Part shown: positions 8,979 through 18,973 of the stretch, one piece after another
How the letters are laid out: the number at the start of each line of letters is the position of its first letter
How positions within the stretch are numbered: position 1 is the stretch's first letter
Assembly (NCBI RefSeq): GCF_902804475.1
Contig: NZ_CADCSU010000068.1
Span: 1-64,000 of the forward strand
Length of the DNA stretch: 64,000 bases
DNA from: Flavobacterium bizetiae
Lineage (GTDB): Bacteria > Bacteroidota > Bacteroidia > Flavobacteriales > Flavobacteriaceae
Reading direction: 5' to 3'
The notes under the pieces: model-generated
What the model was told of the DNA's origin: nothing
The model's database searches: none
What the model saw: the letters and a program-made list of their open reading frames with translations, nothing else
Program-made: the position numbers and the translations under genes

Positions 8979-10124
8979 ATGACGTTTAAAAAGATTGCTC
9001 AAAAAATACATTTGTGGCTGGGCTTAAGTTCTGGTATTATCGTAATCATACTTGGAATTACGGGCTGTTTGTATTCTTTTGAAGAAGAATTACGCCCAAT
9101 AATTCATGATTATTATTACGTAGATAATGTAAAGAATAAAAAATTACCCGTTAGCCAATTAATAGAAATTGCAAAAGAGGTCAATAAAGCTAATCCTCAA
9201 CAATTACTTTCGGGATGCCAAATGTTTAATGATAAAGAACGTACTGCAGTTGTTTCTTTTTCTGAAGAACTGGACAGGGATGCGCTTTGGTATTGGAATC
9301 GTTATCAGAGTATATCCATTTATATAGATCCTTATACAGGAACTGTAAAAAAAACAGAAGAGTATAATTCTGAATTTTTTGTTTTTATACGAATGCTGCA
9401 CCAAACACTTTGTTTAAAAAGAGACATAGGTGATCCTATTGTAGGTACAGCAACTATTATATTCATTATTTCTCTAATTACAGGTTTGATTCTTTGGTGG
9501 CCAAAAAACAAAAGTGCAGCGAAACAACGTTTTTGGTTTCGGTGGAAAGATTCCACTAAATGGAAACGTAAAAATTATGATTTGCATAATATATTTGGAT
9601 TTTATACGATGATTTTTGGTTTAATCCTTGCGCTTACCGGACTAGTTTGGGCATTTGAATGTTATGATAACGGAATACAATGGGTGCTTAATGGCGGAAA
9701 AACGTTTGAAAATGAATTTGTAGAATCTGATACGACACACTATGTTTGTCATACACCTGTTGATAAAGTGTATGCTATCACTAATCAATTGTATCCAAAG
9801 GCCAAATATTATTATATGTCAGTACCTGCAGCAGGAGATTCTTTAGCGACTATTTTTACTTTTGCAGGGCATAAAACACGTTTTGGTGATGTATCAATTG
9901 AGTTTGATCGATATACAGGTAAGATTCTAAAAACTACAACGTATGACGATAAGAATACAGGAGAAAAATTTAGAGATCTAAATTACGATTTACATGTAGG
10001 CAGCATCCTTGGCCTGCCAGGGAAAATATTGGCATTTTTTGCCAGTCTGGTATGTGCCAGTTTACCTATTACCGGATTTTTAATTTGGTGGGGGCGTAAA
10101 AATAAAAACAGTATAAAAAAATAA
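8979..10124 (+). CDS. PepSY-domain inner-membrane protein
   Basis: This 381-residue protein starts with KIHLWLGLSSGI, the typical His-bearing first helix of PepSY_TM proteins. It has about four membrane helices (residues 12-35, 158-178, 203-225, 345-370) and a periplasmic PepSY segment that includes IYIDPYTGTVKKTEEYNSEF. Histidines in the helix-flanking motifs (LHQTL, DLHNIFG, NYDLHVG) may bind haem, as in related putative siderophore reductases. It follows the receptor after five bases and ends at a strong terminator, so it is the last gene of the operon. A shorter copy of the same family lies at 10270-10716. Confidence 0.88.
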   Translation: MTFKKIAQKIHLWLGLSSGIIVIILGITGCLYSFEEELRPIIHDYYYVDNVKNKKLPVSQLIEIAKEVNKANPQQLLSGCQMFNDKERTAVVSFSEELDRDALWYWNRYQSISIYIDPYTGTVKKTEEYNSEFFVFIRMLHQTLCLKRDIGDPIVGTATIIFIISLITGLILWWPKNKSAAKQRFWFRWKDSTKWKRKNYDLHNIFGFYTMIFGLILALTGLVWAFECYDNGIQWVLNGGKTFENEFVESDTTHYVCHTPVDKVYAITNQLYPKAKYYYMSVPAAGDSLATIFTFAGHKTRFGDVSIEFDRYTGKILKTTTYDDKNTGEKFRDLNYDLHVGSILGLPGKILAFFASLVCASLPITGFLIWWGRKNKNSIKK

Positions 10125-10130
10125 ACAGAA

Positions 10131-10163
10131 AAACCTTATTCTAATTTTTGAATAAGGTTTTTT
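10131..10163 (+). terminator. Terminator closing the receptor/PepSY operon
   Basis: A perfect 11-base stem (AAACCTTATTC and complement, 8-base loop) is followed by TTTTTT. It lies between convergent genes and may work in both directions. Confidence 0.85.
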
Positions 10164-10269
10164 ACTTTAATCACTATTTATTAGCACATGAGATTGTAAA
10201 AACCATAACGCAGGACTGCAGAAAAAAGAGAAATGTAAATATTATAATTAAATCTAATAAATTACAAAA

Positions 10270-10716
10270 TTATGATGCAAGTCCATCATAAGTAAGTAGC
10301 AAATTTTCATGCAGTACTCTTAGATCAAATATCCAATCGTATCTTAAATTGACCTCTCCTAATTCTTTGCCTGTATATTGATTAATATAAATATTGCTGT
10401 AACTTTTGCAATCTGAAGCCGCTGTCCAATGCGATACTGTATTTTCCTCATAACTGGTAAAAACGTAGCTTTTTTTTGGATCATGGTCAATTATAGCATA
10501 ATCTGCCAATGGATGTTTTATCCTTATACTCTTATATAGGCTGTCAAGCGGCAAAATAGTATTTTTAACTTGAGGTACAAAAATTTTATCCTTATGATAC
10601 CAGGCAGATAATTCTTCTTCCCAAACAAAAATACTGGCATCCAGCATACTTATAAATACAACAAGTCCGGTCACAAGTCCGAACCATAAATGTATTTTAT
10701 TTAGAATTTTTCTCAT
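10270..10716 (-). pseudogene. Truncated PepSY-domain protein
   Basis: The 148-residue frame matches only the first part of a PepSY_TM protein: helix 1 with KIHLWFGLVTGL, then the periplasmic segment with IYINQYTGKELGEVN and LRVLHENLLLTYDG. It stops just where the second helix should begin. Family members, including the neighbour ending at 10124, are about 380 residues. No continuation is visible in the 145 bases before the neighbour's end. It sits downstream of the DUF4374-like lipoprotein gene, as in siderophore operons. I read it as a 3' truncated gene, probably non-functional. Confidence 0.7.
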
Positions 10717-10819
10717 TTAGTTATGTAGCTAGAAAATATAAGCATATTAAAAGTTAACTGCTTGATATTCTTGTATAACTTCTCTTATGATTGTAATCAT
10801 TTACAAAGTTTTTTTATTG

Positions 10820-10857
10820 AAAAAAGGCCGGTGGAAATTCAAGCCCCCGACCTTTTT
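10820..10857 (-). terminator. Probable terminator after the DUF4374-like gene
   Basis: An imperfect GC-rich stem (AAAAAGGTCGG against CCGGCCTTTTTT on the minus strand) with a 14- to 16-base loop ends in a T run. It would end transcription before the truncated PepSY frame. Confidence 0.6.
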
Positions 10858-10879
10858 CAAATCAATTAGTATAAATTGT

Positions 10880-12076
10880 TTATTTATTTAATCTTGAAAT
10901 CCAGTTTACATAATCTAAACCTCTTACTTCAACGCCCTTTGTCAAGCTGCCAGAATTTATATCATAAGTATAAACAAAGCTACTATTTGCCTTAGTTGAC
11001 ACTAAAATATAAGCTTTACCATTTTCAACCAAAACAGGAGAAGAGCTTACGTATTGACTTAATGGCAGATTCAATTTTGTTTTAGTTTTAGCTACTACAT
11101 CAACAACATAATATTCAAACACATCAGATCCGTTATAGTCTGCAAAAGTCAAAAGAACATCTTTTTTTCCAAGACGCGTTATTCCTTTTCCGTTTCCTAA
11201 ATCGTAAAGACCGTAGAATTCTTTATTTCCATCACTGATAGCAGTTAAATCAAAAAAATAATCAGCATTAATTTCTGTTGATCCATTGCTTACTTTAAAA
11301 ATAGCACTTGGTTTATCCTTAACAGAGCCCCAGCGGTCACCGCAGTCAGTAATAATATAAAGATCATTATTGTATTTTATTGTACCTCCCATCAAAGTAG
11401 AAAATGTACCTAATGCACCAGAACGTGTATCAGTGTCAATTTTTAAATTACTCATTGAAGGATAATCTACAGATGCTAGATAAGCCACAGAAGTACTTGT
11501 CCATCCTGAATGATATACAACATAGGGTAAATATAATTTGCCATTATTTATAGTACAGCCCGAAAGATAAATTGCCTTATCTGTAGCCTGTAAACCTGTA
11601 ACGGTCAAAGTTCCAGATTTTGTTACAGATAAATCATCTGTATTGACAATATTGTAAGTAAGATCTGCGCTTGGAGCAGAAGTAGTTCCGTTCCATACAA
11701 TAAGAGTAGTATCATTTAACCAATAAGACCATAAAGCATTACCCGCCAATGTAATTTCTTTTGATAAACTAAGCAGGTTTTTCTCAAATTTATATTTAGA
11801 AAGTTTTCCGTTAGCTAAATTGTAGTAAAACCCATTTTTAAATAATCTGCCGTTTCCTGTTAGTTCTGCACCATTACCATTTGCAGATGTAAATCCGCTG
11901 GTCAATGTTCCAGATGTCAGCATATAATTAGCTGATGGATTATTTACGCCTCCAGCAAAAACAAATTCTTCTCCAGTTGTAGTTTCATCATTTTCTTTTT
12001 TGTCGTCATTGCTGCAAGAAGCAAGTCCCATAATTGCTATAGATAAGAGACCCAAGAATTTTAATTTAGTATTCAT
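10880..12076 (-). CDS. DUF4374-type outer lipoprotein of siderophore operon
   Basis: This 398-residue protein has a lipoprotein signal (IAIMGLASC, Cys 21) and a repetitive beta-rich body suggestive of a propeller (repeated segments such as LYLPYVVY, LYIITDCG and AYILVSTKA). It fits the DUF4374 family, surface lipoproteins encoded beside TonB receptors and PepSY proteins and linked to siderophore binding. Here the gene is complete although both of its usual partners, the receptor upstream and PepSY downstream, are truncated. It may therefore serve another receptor or be an orphan on its way to decay. Confidence 0.75.
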   Translation of the reverse strand: MNTKLKFLGLLSIAIMGLASCSNDDKKENDETTTGEEFVFAGGVNNPSANYMLTSGTLTSGFTSANGNGAELTGNGRLFKNGFYYNLANGKLSKYKFEKNLLSLSKEITLAGNALWSYWLNDTTLIVWNGTTSAPSADLTYNIVNTDDLSVTKSGTLTVTGLQATDKAIYLSGCTINNGKLYLPYVVYHSGWTSTSVAYLASVDYPSMSNLKIDTDTRSGALGTFSTLMGGTIKYNNDLYIITDCGDRWGSVKDKPSAIFKVSNGSTEINADYFFDLTAISDGNKEFYGLYDLGNGKGITRLGKKDVLLTFADYNGSDVFEYYVVDVVAKTKTKLNLPLSQYVSSSPVLVENGKAYILVSTKANSSFVYTYDINSGSLTKGVEVRGLDYVNWISRLNK

Positions 12077-12110
12077 TATTGTGTATTTAAGTTAATTTTT
12101 AAGTGATTTA

Positions 12111-12992
12111 TTATTTAATAAAATATCTAAGTTTTATATAAAAAGCTCTGCCGGCTTTTTGAAGTTTGTAATTATCAAATGCTTCAGTATCAAAAATATT
12201 TGTACAGTCTAGTGCGATATTATAAGTTCCGTTTTTTAAAGAATAACTGATGCTTGCATTTTGAATAAACTGAGTTGGAATTCTGCTTTTACCAGCTTCA
12301 AACGCTTTGCTCGGCCACGTTAGATAGAACCAATGAATGTATTGTGAATACCAGTCGAACTGAATTTTAGTATCTTTTCCTAACCAGTTTTCTTTTCCAT
12401 ATCCAACACTGCCATTTGCAAAAAGCCAAGGCTGATTTGGCAGCCTGTCTAAATAAGCAGAAGAAGCTTTGTCTTTATTTATTGAATTGGTATAGCTTGC
12501 ATTAAGAGAGGCATTAAATGCTTTATAGTGGTATTTAATATCGGTGTCAATGCCTGTGATGTCTACTTTACCAACATTGCTGTAGGTAGAAAAAATACCT
12601 CCAGGAAGTAAAAGAATAAAATCTTCGGCTTTTCTCATAAAACCGCCTGCCTCAACAGAAACGGAATGATAATCCTGAAGCATGAATTTATAATAAGCAC
12701 CAAGATTGAAATTATCACTGCTTTCCGGCTTTAATTTAGGATTTGCAAGGATATTTATACCGTCTCCCAATAATTCTTCAACTTCTGGAATTCTATAGAT
12801 ATGTTCAAAAGAAAATTTGATGCCGCTGTTTTCAGTAAACTTATATCTTAAAGCTGTACCATATCCAAAATAATTATTAGTAAGTTCAGATTCTTCTTTT
12901 TTATAACCTGTTGCATTATAAAATACTGCTTCTCTGATGTAAGTGACCCCAGCGGGATTCAAACCGTGAAAAATACTGAATATTTTAAAGCT
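12111..12992 (-). pseudogene. C-terminal fragment of a TonB-dependent receptor
   Basis: The frame encodes only the last part (about 290 residues) of a TonB-receptor barrel. It contains the IYRIPEVEELLGDG, NPKLKPESSDNFNLGAYYKF, NASLNASYTNS and LDCTNIFD segments, and ends in FYIKLRYFIK. It has no signal peptide, STN, plug or first half of the barrel. The open frame begins right after a stop near 12993, with only TTG (12962) as a possible start. The next gene upstream ends at 13040, so two-thirds of the receptor must have been deleted. It lies 34 bases before the DUF4374-like lipoprotein gene. Confidence 0.85.
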
Positions 12993-13039
12993 TTATTGCT
13001 TTTTTTAAATTATGATAAACTATCATTTTATCCTAATAA

Positions 13040-14734
13040 CTATAAATTTGCATTAGTATTTTCTTTTTTAATTTGCTCAATAAAATAAGCAGTAGGCATT
13101 CCGGTTTTTATTTTAAAAGCTTTAGCAAATCGTTCAGTACTACTAAAACCAGCTTCCTCTGCCAGTGCTTTGTTGGTATAGTTACGAATTACTTTATTAC
13201 TGGAGAGTAGAGATATTATATACTCTATTTTGAGATCATTTATATATCGGTTGAAACTTTTTTCTTTATACTGATGAATTATAGCAGAAAGATAAGTTGG
13301 ATTGTGATTAAAAAAAGTAGCCAGACCAGAGAGTTTCCAATCTCTTTCTAGATATTTTTTTTCATTTTCAAATTTCTCTAAAAGTTTTAATATAATTTCA
13401 CCTGTGTCATTATTAATACTAGGCATTGCCGGTTTCTGAATTTTTTCTTTAGTCCTTATTTTGTTTTTCGAATTATTAATCTCCAAGATCAGCTCTTCGA
13501 ATCGTTTCTTGTAAAACTTTTTATTTCTAAAGTTTCGATAGTTGACAAAAAGAAATCCGGAAAAAAGCAGGGAAGTAAAACCAATCAAAACTGAATATTT
13601 ATGATTTTTTATAAATAGCTCCTTTTTTAAATTTTCTTTTTCAATGAGCAATTCCTGTGTATTGTATTCCTTGTTTATTTTTCCAACTAAATAATGAAAG
13701 GTTTCATTGAGCATTCTATCGGCTTTGAGCAATTGATCTACGTAATACAATTGCAGTTTAGGATTGTCTTTAGTCTTATAATAATCGATTAGTAGCTCAT
13801 ACACTTCCCGTATATCAGGACGCAGATAACCTTTGGAGATAAAGAGCTGATCTACTTTCTTAAAATAGGGTAGCGCCTTTTCGTACTTTTCCATTTTCCA
13901 ATAACTTTTACCAATGTAGAAATAACCAACGGATTCATTTCCGAAGTCATTTTTTTCTTTTAATCCCTCAATGGAAGATTCAATATTTTTAATAGACGAG
14001 GTGTAGTTTAACTTAAAGTAATCATTGATTCCTTGGGAATGAATAAAATAAACCTCCATTTCAGTAATTTTTAGTTTTTTACATTCTGCCAGTCCCAATA
14101 TATTGGTTTCATCGCAGAGGCCATATTCTCCTATCCTGTTATAACAAACTCCTAAGAAATGCATTGAATTCAAATAGGGCTGGGGATTATCATTCTTGAA
14201 ATAAGAAATACACTGTTTTAGTAATGAAATGGACTCATCATAATAGCCTAGGTAGTATTTGACCAGTGCGATATGGTATTTTAATTTATGGATAAGGTAT
14301 TTGTCGGATGAATTAGCTAAATAACTGTTTGCAATAATATAATTATCCAAGGCATAGTTATGCTGCTTTAGCGCATAATAAGAGATGCCTTTGGATAAAT
14401 AAGCAGACCCGATTACAGTGTTATTGTTTGTTTTTTTTGCAGCATATATCGCGCTATCGGCATATATAAGAGTAAGTTTATCAGAAGTCTGGTTGGATAA
14501 ATTGCGATAACCATTGACGATTTCTTTCCAGTTCTGTTCTTTTTTTGCCTTAGCTAAATAGGCGTTTAAATACACAATAGCTTTTGATGTGTCTTTTTTT
14601 AATGTGTAGGCTTTATCATCGAGATAATCATAACTCTTATTTTGTAAAGAGTCTGGTATTTGATGCTCTTTTTGTTGAGCTAAGATTAAGTGACAAAGCA
14701 ATAGGAAGATTGCAAGTGTTTGATTTTGATTCAT
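13040..14734 (-). CDS. TPR and membrane-anchored AraC-type regulator
   Basis: This 564-residue protein has a signal peptide (ending LILAQQ), a periplasmic array of tetratricopeptide-like repeats (about 90-330), one membrane helix (about 375-395, YSVLIGFTSLLFSGFLFVNY), a short coiled linker and a C-terminal AraC-type helix-turn-helix domain (about 455-555, ATFFNHNPTYLSAIIHQY and LAEEAGFSSTERFAKAF). This architecture is common in Bacteroidota regulators that sense a periplasmic cue and control an adjacent uptake operon. It is directly upstream of the receptor remnant on the same strand and was probably the regulator of that operon. The gene itself looks intact. Confidence 0.85.
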   Translation of the reverse strand: MNQNQTLAIFLLLCHLILAQQKEHQIPDSLQNKSYDYLDDKAYTLKKDTSKAIVYLNAYLAKAKKEQNWKEIVNGYRNLSNQTSDKLTLIYADSAIYAAKKTNNNTVIGSAYLSKGISYYALKQHNYALDNYIIANSYLANSSDKYLIHKLKYHIALVKYYLGYYDESISLLKQCISYFKNDNPQPYLNSMHFLGVCYNRIGEYGLCDETNILGLAECKKLKITEMEVYFIHSQGINDYFKLNYTSSIKNIESSIEGLKEKNDFGNESVGYFYIGKSYWKMEKYEKALPYFKKVDQLFISKGYLRPDIREVYELLIDYYKTKDNPKLQLYYVDQLLKADRMLNETFHYLVGKINKEYNTQELLIEKENLKKELFIKNHKYSVLIGFTSLLFSGFLFVNYRNFRNKKFYKKRFEELILEINNSKNKIRTKEKIQKPAMPSINNDTGEIILKLLEKFENEKKYLERDWKLSGLATFFNHNPTYLSAIIHQYKEKSFNRYINDLKIEYIISLLSSNKVIRNYTNKALAEEAGFSSTERFAKAFKIKTGMPTAYFIEQIKKENTNANL

Positions 14735-15071
14735 AATAGGATAGTTTGGGGCTATATTGGGCTGTAAATCAAATGAGTATCACTTCCAAACAGCCATTGC
14801 ACTAAATTTTATCTTAATCTGTTTCAAATTTAGTGTAAACAATTGAATTTTAGTTGTTTGTGTTTTAAAAAAGGAATATGGATTTATAATAAATCCATAG
14901 TGAATATTCAATAAATCCACACTAGTTGTCTTGCGGGGAATTTTTCCACAAGATAGCTTTGTCATGAATTCAATAGCGAAAAGATCTGGCATCGTGCCCG
15001 ATATAAGTTCCGCTAATCCGGATGAAATGAACTGAGAAGCAATTCTCATTCACATCAAATAATCCTATATT
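14735..15071. other. Intergenic region between divergent genes
   Basis: This gap separates the minus-strand TPR regulator and a plus-strand lipoprotein gene and must hold both promoters. I found no clear TAnnTTTG box. An 89-codon minus-strand frame fills much of it but shows no convincing protein character. Confidence 0.35.
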
Positions 15072-15761
15072 ATGAAAATTGTATCATTATGCAGCGCTTT
15101 ATTATGTCTTTTAATTTCCTGTTCCACTGATTCAGATTTTAATGCATCTGAAAACAAGATAAGTACAATAATTAAATCAAAGGAAAATTTACCAAATCCG
15201 GAGAATACCGCAAATCCTTTTGACTTCAAAGGGGAAAGCTATTATGATGAGCTAACACTCTACTGGCAGAAAAATGAGTATCCCAACTCTATAGAGGAGA
15301 TGACCCAGCAAATTAGGTTTTTGTCATTGCAGTTAAAAGGGACAAGTACCAATAAAAGTATAATACCCTTTACAGATGAAATTGTGGAGTCCATCATGGC
15401 TGATCCTGATCAGAGCATGATTTTAATTGTGCAAAATAGTGCACTTAGCACCGCTTCAAAAATAAGTCTGATTAACTTTTTACAGTCTTTAATTGAGAAG
15501 CGAGAATTAGAATTCTCCATTACTTACAGCTACATAGTGAACTATGAGGATACAGTTACCTCGGACAGCTCCTTTAGCGAGGATGACAAAGAAACGATAT
15601 TAACGGTAACATCGATTTCAAGGTATTCACTTTATTCGGCAGCTGAGCGCAAGGATCGTGACTGGGATAAATCAGGAGCAAACAAAAACAGTAAACCCTT
15701 TTTTGAGACAAATCAAGTTGCTGTTATCTGCGTAATAGCGATGCTTAGTATGCTTAACTAA
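15072..15761 (+). CDS. Hypothetical lipoprotein
   Basis: This 229-residue protein has a clear lipoprotein signal (LLCLLISCS, Cys 17), a Ser/Asn-rich linker and a largely helical body, ending in a hydrophobic segment (VAVICVIAMLSMLN). No family is recognised. The tail could be a small membrane or hydrophobic anchor. It is followed by an AraC-type regulator gene and stands at the left edge of the accessory region, so it may be cargo of that region. Confidence 0.6.
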   Translation: MKIVSLCSALLCLLISCSTDSDFNASENKISTIIKSKENLPNPENTANPFDFKGESYYDELTLYWQKNEYPNSIEEMTQQIRFLSLQLKGTSTNKSIIPFTDEIVESIMADPDQSMILIVQNSALSTASKISLINFLQSLIEKRELEFSITYSYIVNYEDTVTSDSSFSEDDKETILTVTSISRYSLYSAAERKDRDWDKSGANKNSKPFFETNQVAVICVIAMLSMLN

Positions 15762-15911
15762 ATTTTATTTCGAAGTTAATACCCATAAAACAAACAGAGA
15801 ATCATCACAAATACTCTAAAATTATTTTATGGAAAAGTTCTTTGAGGGTAAAATGTAGAATCATGGAATACATCTTTTATCTTTTTTATTCTTTCATGAA
15901 ATTATCATCAC

Positions 15912-16799
15912 ATGATCAAGGATCTCATCAATACAGAATTAAAGGACTTTCCCAAAGAGGGTTTGGATATATACGTCATCAAGAAATATGTAGTTAAAAC
16001 TAGTTCGGATGAATCCTTTTTAGTTCGCAATTATGCTGTTATTTTAATAAAATCAGGAGAGTTTAAAATCAGGATAAAAGAGTTTACCAGTGAACTTAGA
16101 GCAAGTGATCTGATGGTCTTGCCTAAAAATTCCTATTGCAGGATCCTTGAAGTAAAGGGAAAACTACAATTGTATTTAATTTGCTTTACATCTGATTTTG
16201 CATTTGAAAATTGCCTGAAGAAAGAACTAGTGGACTCCTTTGCTTTTTTACTAGGAGAATATTCGTCCAAAATAACCCTTGAAGACAAAGATTTTCAGGT
16301 ACTCTCGCTGATTTATAAACTGATTTATTTTGTAAATAAAGATACCCAGCTAAGTGTTGAGAATTTAGAGTTACAGCGTATTGGTTTTAACTTGTTTTTA
16401 CACGAGCTAAAATTTATTTTTAACAGGTATTCAACAGGAAATCCAATTAAGATAAGCAGGCCCGAGAACCTTACGGTTCAATTTCTTACCATACTGACCA
16501 TTCATTGCAAAAAACAGCATCGTGTGAAGTTTTATGCTGGGGCTTTATTTGTAACGAGGGGTTATCTTAATAATGTAGTGAGAAAGGTAACAGGGAAAAC
16601 TGCAAAAAATCTTATTGATCAGGCGATTATTAACGAGATTAAAAATGTACTGGAAAACTCACCATCATCAATTACACTCATCGCCCAGGATTTTGAGTTC
16701 AGCAATCTTTCCAAATTAAGTAACTTTTTTAAAAGATATACCGCTATGTCGCCCTCCCAGTATCGTAGAGCCGCAGTGGGAAGAATTAAAAACCTTTAG
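15912..16799 (+). CDS. AraC-type transcription regulator
   Basis: This 295-residue protein has a cupin-like N-terminal sensing part (about 25-110, with VILIKSGEFKIRIKEF and ASDLMVLPKNSYCRI) and a C-terminal AraC helix-turn-helix domain (about 195-290). The second HTH reads ITLIAQDFEFSNLSKLSNFF, followed by the usual KRYTAMSPSQYR. It lies 35 bases before an RteC-like gene. In CTnDOT-type elements, RteC works with other regulators to switch on excision and transfer genes, so this pair may be the regulatory module of the element. Effector and targets are unknown. Confidence 0.85.
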   Translation: MIKDLINTELKDFPKEGLDIYVIKKYVVKTSSDESFLVRNYAVILIKSGEFKIRIKEFTSELRASDLMVLPKNSYCRILEVKGKLQLYLICFTSDFAFENCLKKELVDSFAFLLGEYSSKITLEDKDFQVLSLIYKLIYFVNKDTQLSVENLELQRIGFNLFLHELKFIFNRYSTGNPIKISRPENLTVQFLTILTIHCKKQHRVKFYAGALFVTRGYLNNVVRKVTGKTAKNLIDQAIINEIKNVLENSPSSITLIAQDFEFSNLSKLSNFFKRYTAMSPSQYRRAAVGRIKNL

Positions 16800-16834
16800 A
16801 CTTTATTGCATTATGTCCATTAAACCATACTATC

Positions 16835-18025
16835 ATGATTACTATATATCCCTTAGAATGGATAGACTCATTGATATTGCAAACCTTAGATCCAAAGAAA
16901 ACAAATATCGGTGATCTCTCAGAGAAAGATTTAGCTTTAATAACTCATAATCTTTCAAAAGAATCGCATAAGATTCAAATTCAACTCAAAAATGAAGTAT
17001 TTGCTTTACACCAGAAAAGGCAAATCCGTCTGTTGGTTCAAAAGTACCACGCTTCTTTTGTTTATTTGCTCGATAAGGTAATCGAATATCAAAAAAATCA
17101 TCTGGCTCTTACCGGAGTTATGGCAGCTATTGTAGATGTGGTAATTGATACTTTGTATGAATTGTTATCTTTTATCCAGTGCCGTTATGCGCATTACCTA
17201 AGTCTTGACGAGAGGGTTCCTTTGCGCTACCTTATAGTTTCCAGAGAAGAAATTTTACTGAGACTCCAAGCGCTTAAAGATAAAAAAATGCAAATTACTA
17301 CAGCTGGTACTCTAATTGAAATTGTGTTTAACGCTATTAATAATTCAATTGCAGATAAACCGGAGCGCAAGATTACTTATCGGGAAATATTCTATCAAAA
17401 AGAGCTTTTAAAATATTTAGATGCCCTTGTAGATATATCTGACTCCTCGGGCTTTTATTCAGCAATGGATCAGCTACTCATTGAGATGAACTTTAATTAT
17501 CCTCCCTACATTATGGACTTTACTGATCGAATTGAAAACCATCTTAGTTTACAGGAGTCTTTAGAGGGTAAAATAAACGAATTAGTGCTTTATCATAAAG
17601 AGTTTAGCCAATTATTATTCAATGAAAAAATAAGTTTTGATCCCGCCAGGGAAAACATAAGATACGTTCTGGAGAACTGGTTCAGGCACGAAATTGCCTA
17701 CTTGGAGCGAAAAATCCAAATATTGCCAGAGACCCAGCGCATCAGTGAGCCGGACCAAAATGTACGGTCAGATAATAAGGTAGAGTGCGCCCTGTCTATA
17801 GATCAGATGGGACTCATATTAAGAGCAGGGGATGAGGCAAGAATATTAAAGGCCAGATCCCTGAACTGCGTTTTCAAAACCATTGTACCTTATCTTTCTT
17901 CTTCACAGAAAAAAGATTTATCCTATAATTCTATGAGAAGCAAATCCTATACCCCTGAGGATAGAGATAAGGAAATTGCCATTAAAACACTCAAGCGTAT
18001 CATAAAGCATATAGAAGAATTCTAA
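16835..18025 (+). CDS. RteC-like element regulator
   Basis: The 396-residue product is mostly helical. Its middle part (about 205-300, FYSAMDQLLIEMNF, LVLYHKEFSQLLF) and especially the C-terminus (about 325-396, SIDQMGLILRAGDEARIL, then YNSMRSKSYTPEDRDKEIAI) resemble the RteC family. RteC of CTnDOT activates excision genes after tetracycline induction. The protein is longer at the N-terminus than most family members, with about 190 extra residues of unknown role. It follows an AraC-type gene by 35 bases. The family call comes from motif memory; a profile search would settle it. Confidence 0.6.
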   Translation: MITIYPLEWIDSLILQTLDPKKTNIGDLSEKDLALITHNLSKESHKIQIQLKNEVFALHQKRQIRLLVQKYHASFVYLLDKVIEYQKNHLALTGVMAAIVDVVIDTLYELLSFIQCRYAHYLSLDERVPLRYLIVSREEILLRLQALKDKKMQITTAGTLIEIVFNAINNSIADKPERKITYREIFYQKELLKYLDALVDISDSSGFYSAMDQLLIEMNFNYPPYIMDFTDRIENHLSLQESLEGKINELVLYHKEFSQLLFNEKISFDPARENIRYVLENWFRHEIAYLERKIQILPETQRISEPDQNVRSDNKVECALSIDQMGLILRAGDEARILKARSLNCVFKTIVPYLSSSQKKDLSYNSMRSKSYTPEDRDKEIAIKTLKRIIKHIEEF

Positions 18026-18463
18026 TTTTTTTTCAATCTGCTGCTGTAGATGAAATAGTTTTTTAAGGGGATAAATTATTTAAAAATACTAAAAACGGAC
18101 AGTCTTAACTTTCTATAGCAAAAAAGGAAAAAAAAGAGAGTGTCGCTATTGTAAAGTGAGATCTAAATCCTTTATATCCCATACAACCTTTTATGTCTGT
18201 AATGCTATTAGGCTCAGCCATGGATTGGCAGGTATCGTGTGACGATCAATACGCTTAAAGATATTGGAATCGTAAAGGGCAAAGCCTTTACAAGGCTAGA
18301 AAACGGGAAATATAAACACCCAGCCTTTTAGAAGAGTTGAGATGTCTAAAGAGGGAGCTAAAACAAGGTAACTTGTTAAAAGGCTTGTCATAGAGAGCTT
18401 TACTAAAAAAAAAACAATAAAAAATTTAGTTATATATGCCAGTAACCTAACTATTCGTTTTGT
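18026..18463. other. Decayed stretch before the YhcG remnant
   Basis: Only short protein-like scraps are visible, such as a frame near 18235-18330 reading TLKDIGIVKGKAFTRLENGK before a stop. There is no start and no recognisable family. The stretch is probably residual DNA from an insertion or deletion event. Confidence 0.35.
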
Positions 18464-18915
18464 ATGAGTGATGAAATTATACAAAGCAGTGATTACATAA
18501 ATTGGTTAAAATTTATTTTAAATAAAATAAAACATGACCAAACTCAAACTGCTTTTAGAGTCAATGCTGAAATGCTTACATTTTATTGGGAAATAGGAAA
18601 TGCTATCCTAGAGAAACAATTACAGAATAGCTGGGGAAGTAAAATTATTTATCTTTTGCTACTGACTTGGCTCGTAATTTTCCTCAAAGTAGAAGTTATT
18701 CTGTTCGAAATCTAAAATACATGAGCCCTTTTTCTCAGGCTTACCCTGATTTTTCAATTGTGCAAGTGTCACTTGCACAAATTACATGGTATCATCATAT
18801 AAGCTAATTAACCAAATTAAAAATCTGGAAGAAAGAGCGTTTTTATAGAGTTGAAACGGCTGAAAATGAATGGAGTAGAGGTGTGGTGCTCTTACAGGTA
18901 CAAAGTAATTACTTA
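18464..18915 (+). pseudogene. Frameshifted YhcG/DUF1016 nuclease-family gene
   Basis: The first frame (18464-18715) encodes the start of a DUF1016 N-terminal domain (YINWLKFILNKIKHDQTQTA, MLTFYWEIGNAILEKQ, SWGSKII). After about 18655 the homology moves to another frame that reads TDLARNFPQSRSYSVRNLKY, then MSPFSQAYPDFSIVQ, VSLAQITWYHH, and further on a piece reading FYRVETAENEWSRGVVL. These match the order in intact YhcG-like proteins. The PDDEXK nuclease half is absent. So this is a frameshifted, C-terminally truncated pseudogene. YhcG-type genes are common cargo near restriction and defence loci. Confidence 0.8.
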
Positions 18916-18973
18916 TTTTAAATTAAAACCAAGTACTGTATTATAATTTTAATTGCGCAAAAAAACTTTCCCA

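Noticed and set aside
14780..15049. 89-codon minus-strand frame between divergent genes
   Set aside because: It has no recognisable family, no promoter and no signal, and it fills the region that should hold the promoters of both flanking genes.
18296..18484. Minus-strand 62-codon hydrophobic frame
   Set aside because: It lies in decayed DNA overlapping the YhcG remnant, and its hydrophobicity reflects A/T-rich sequence.
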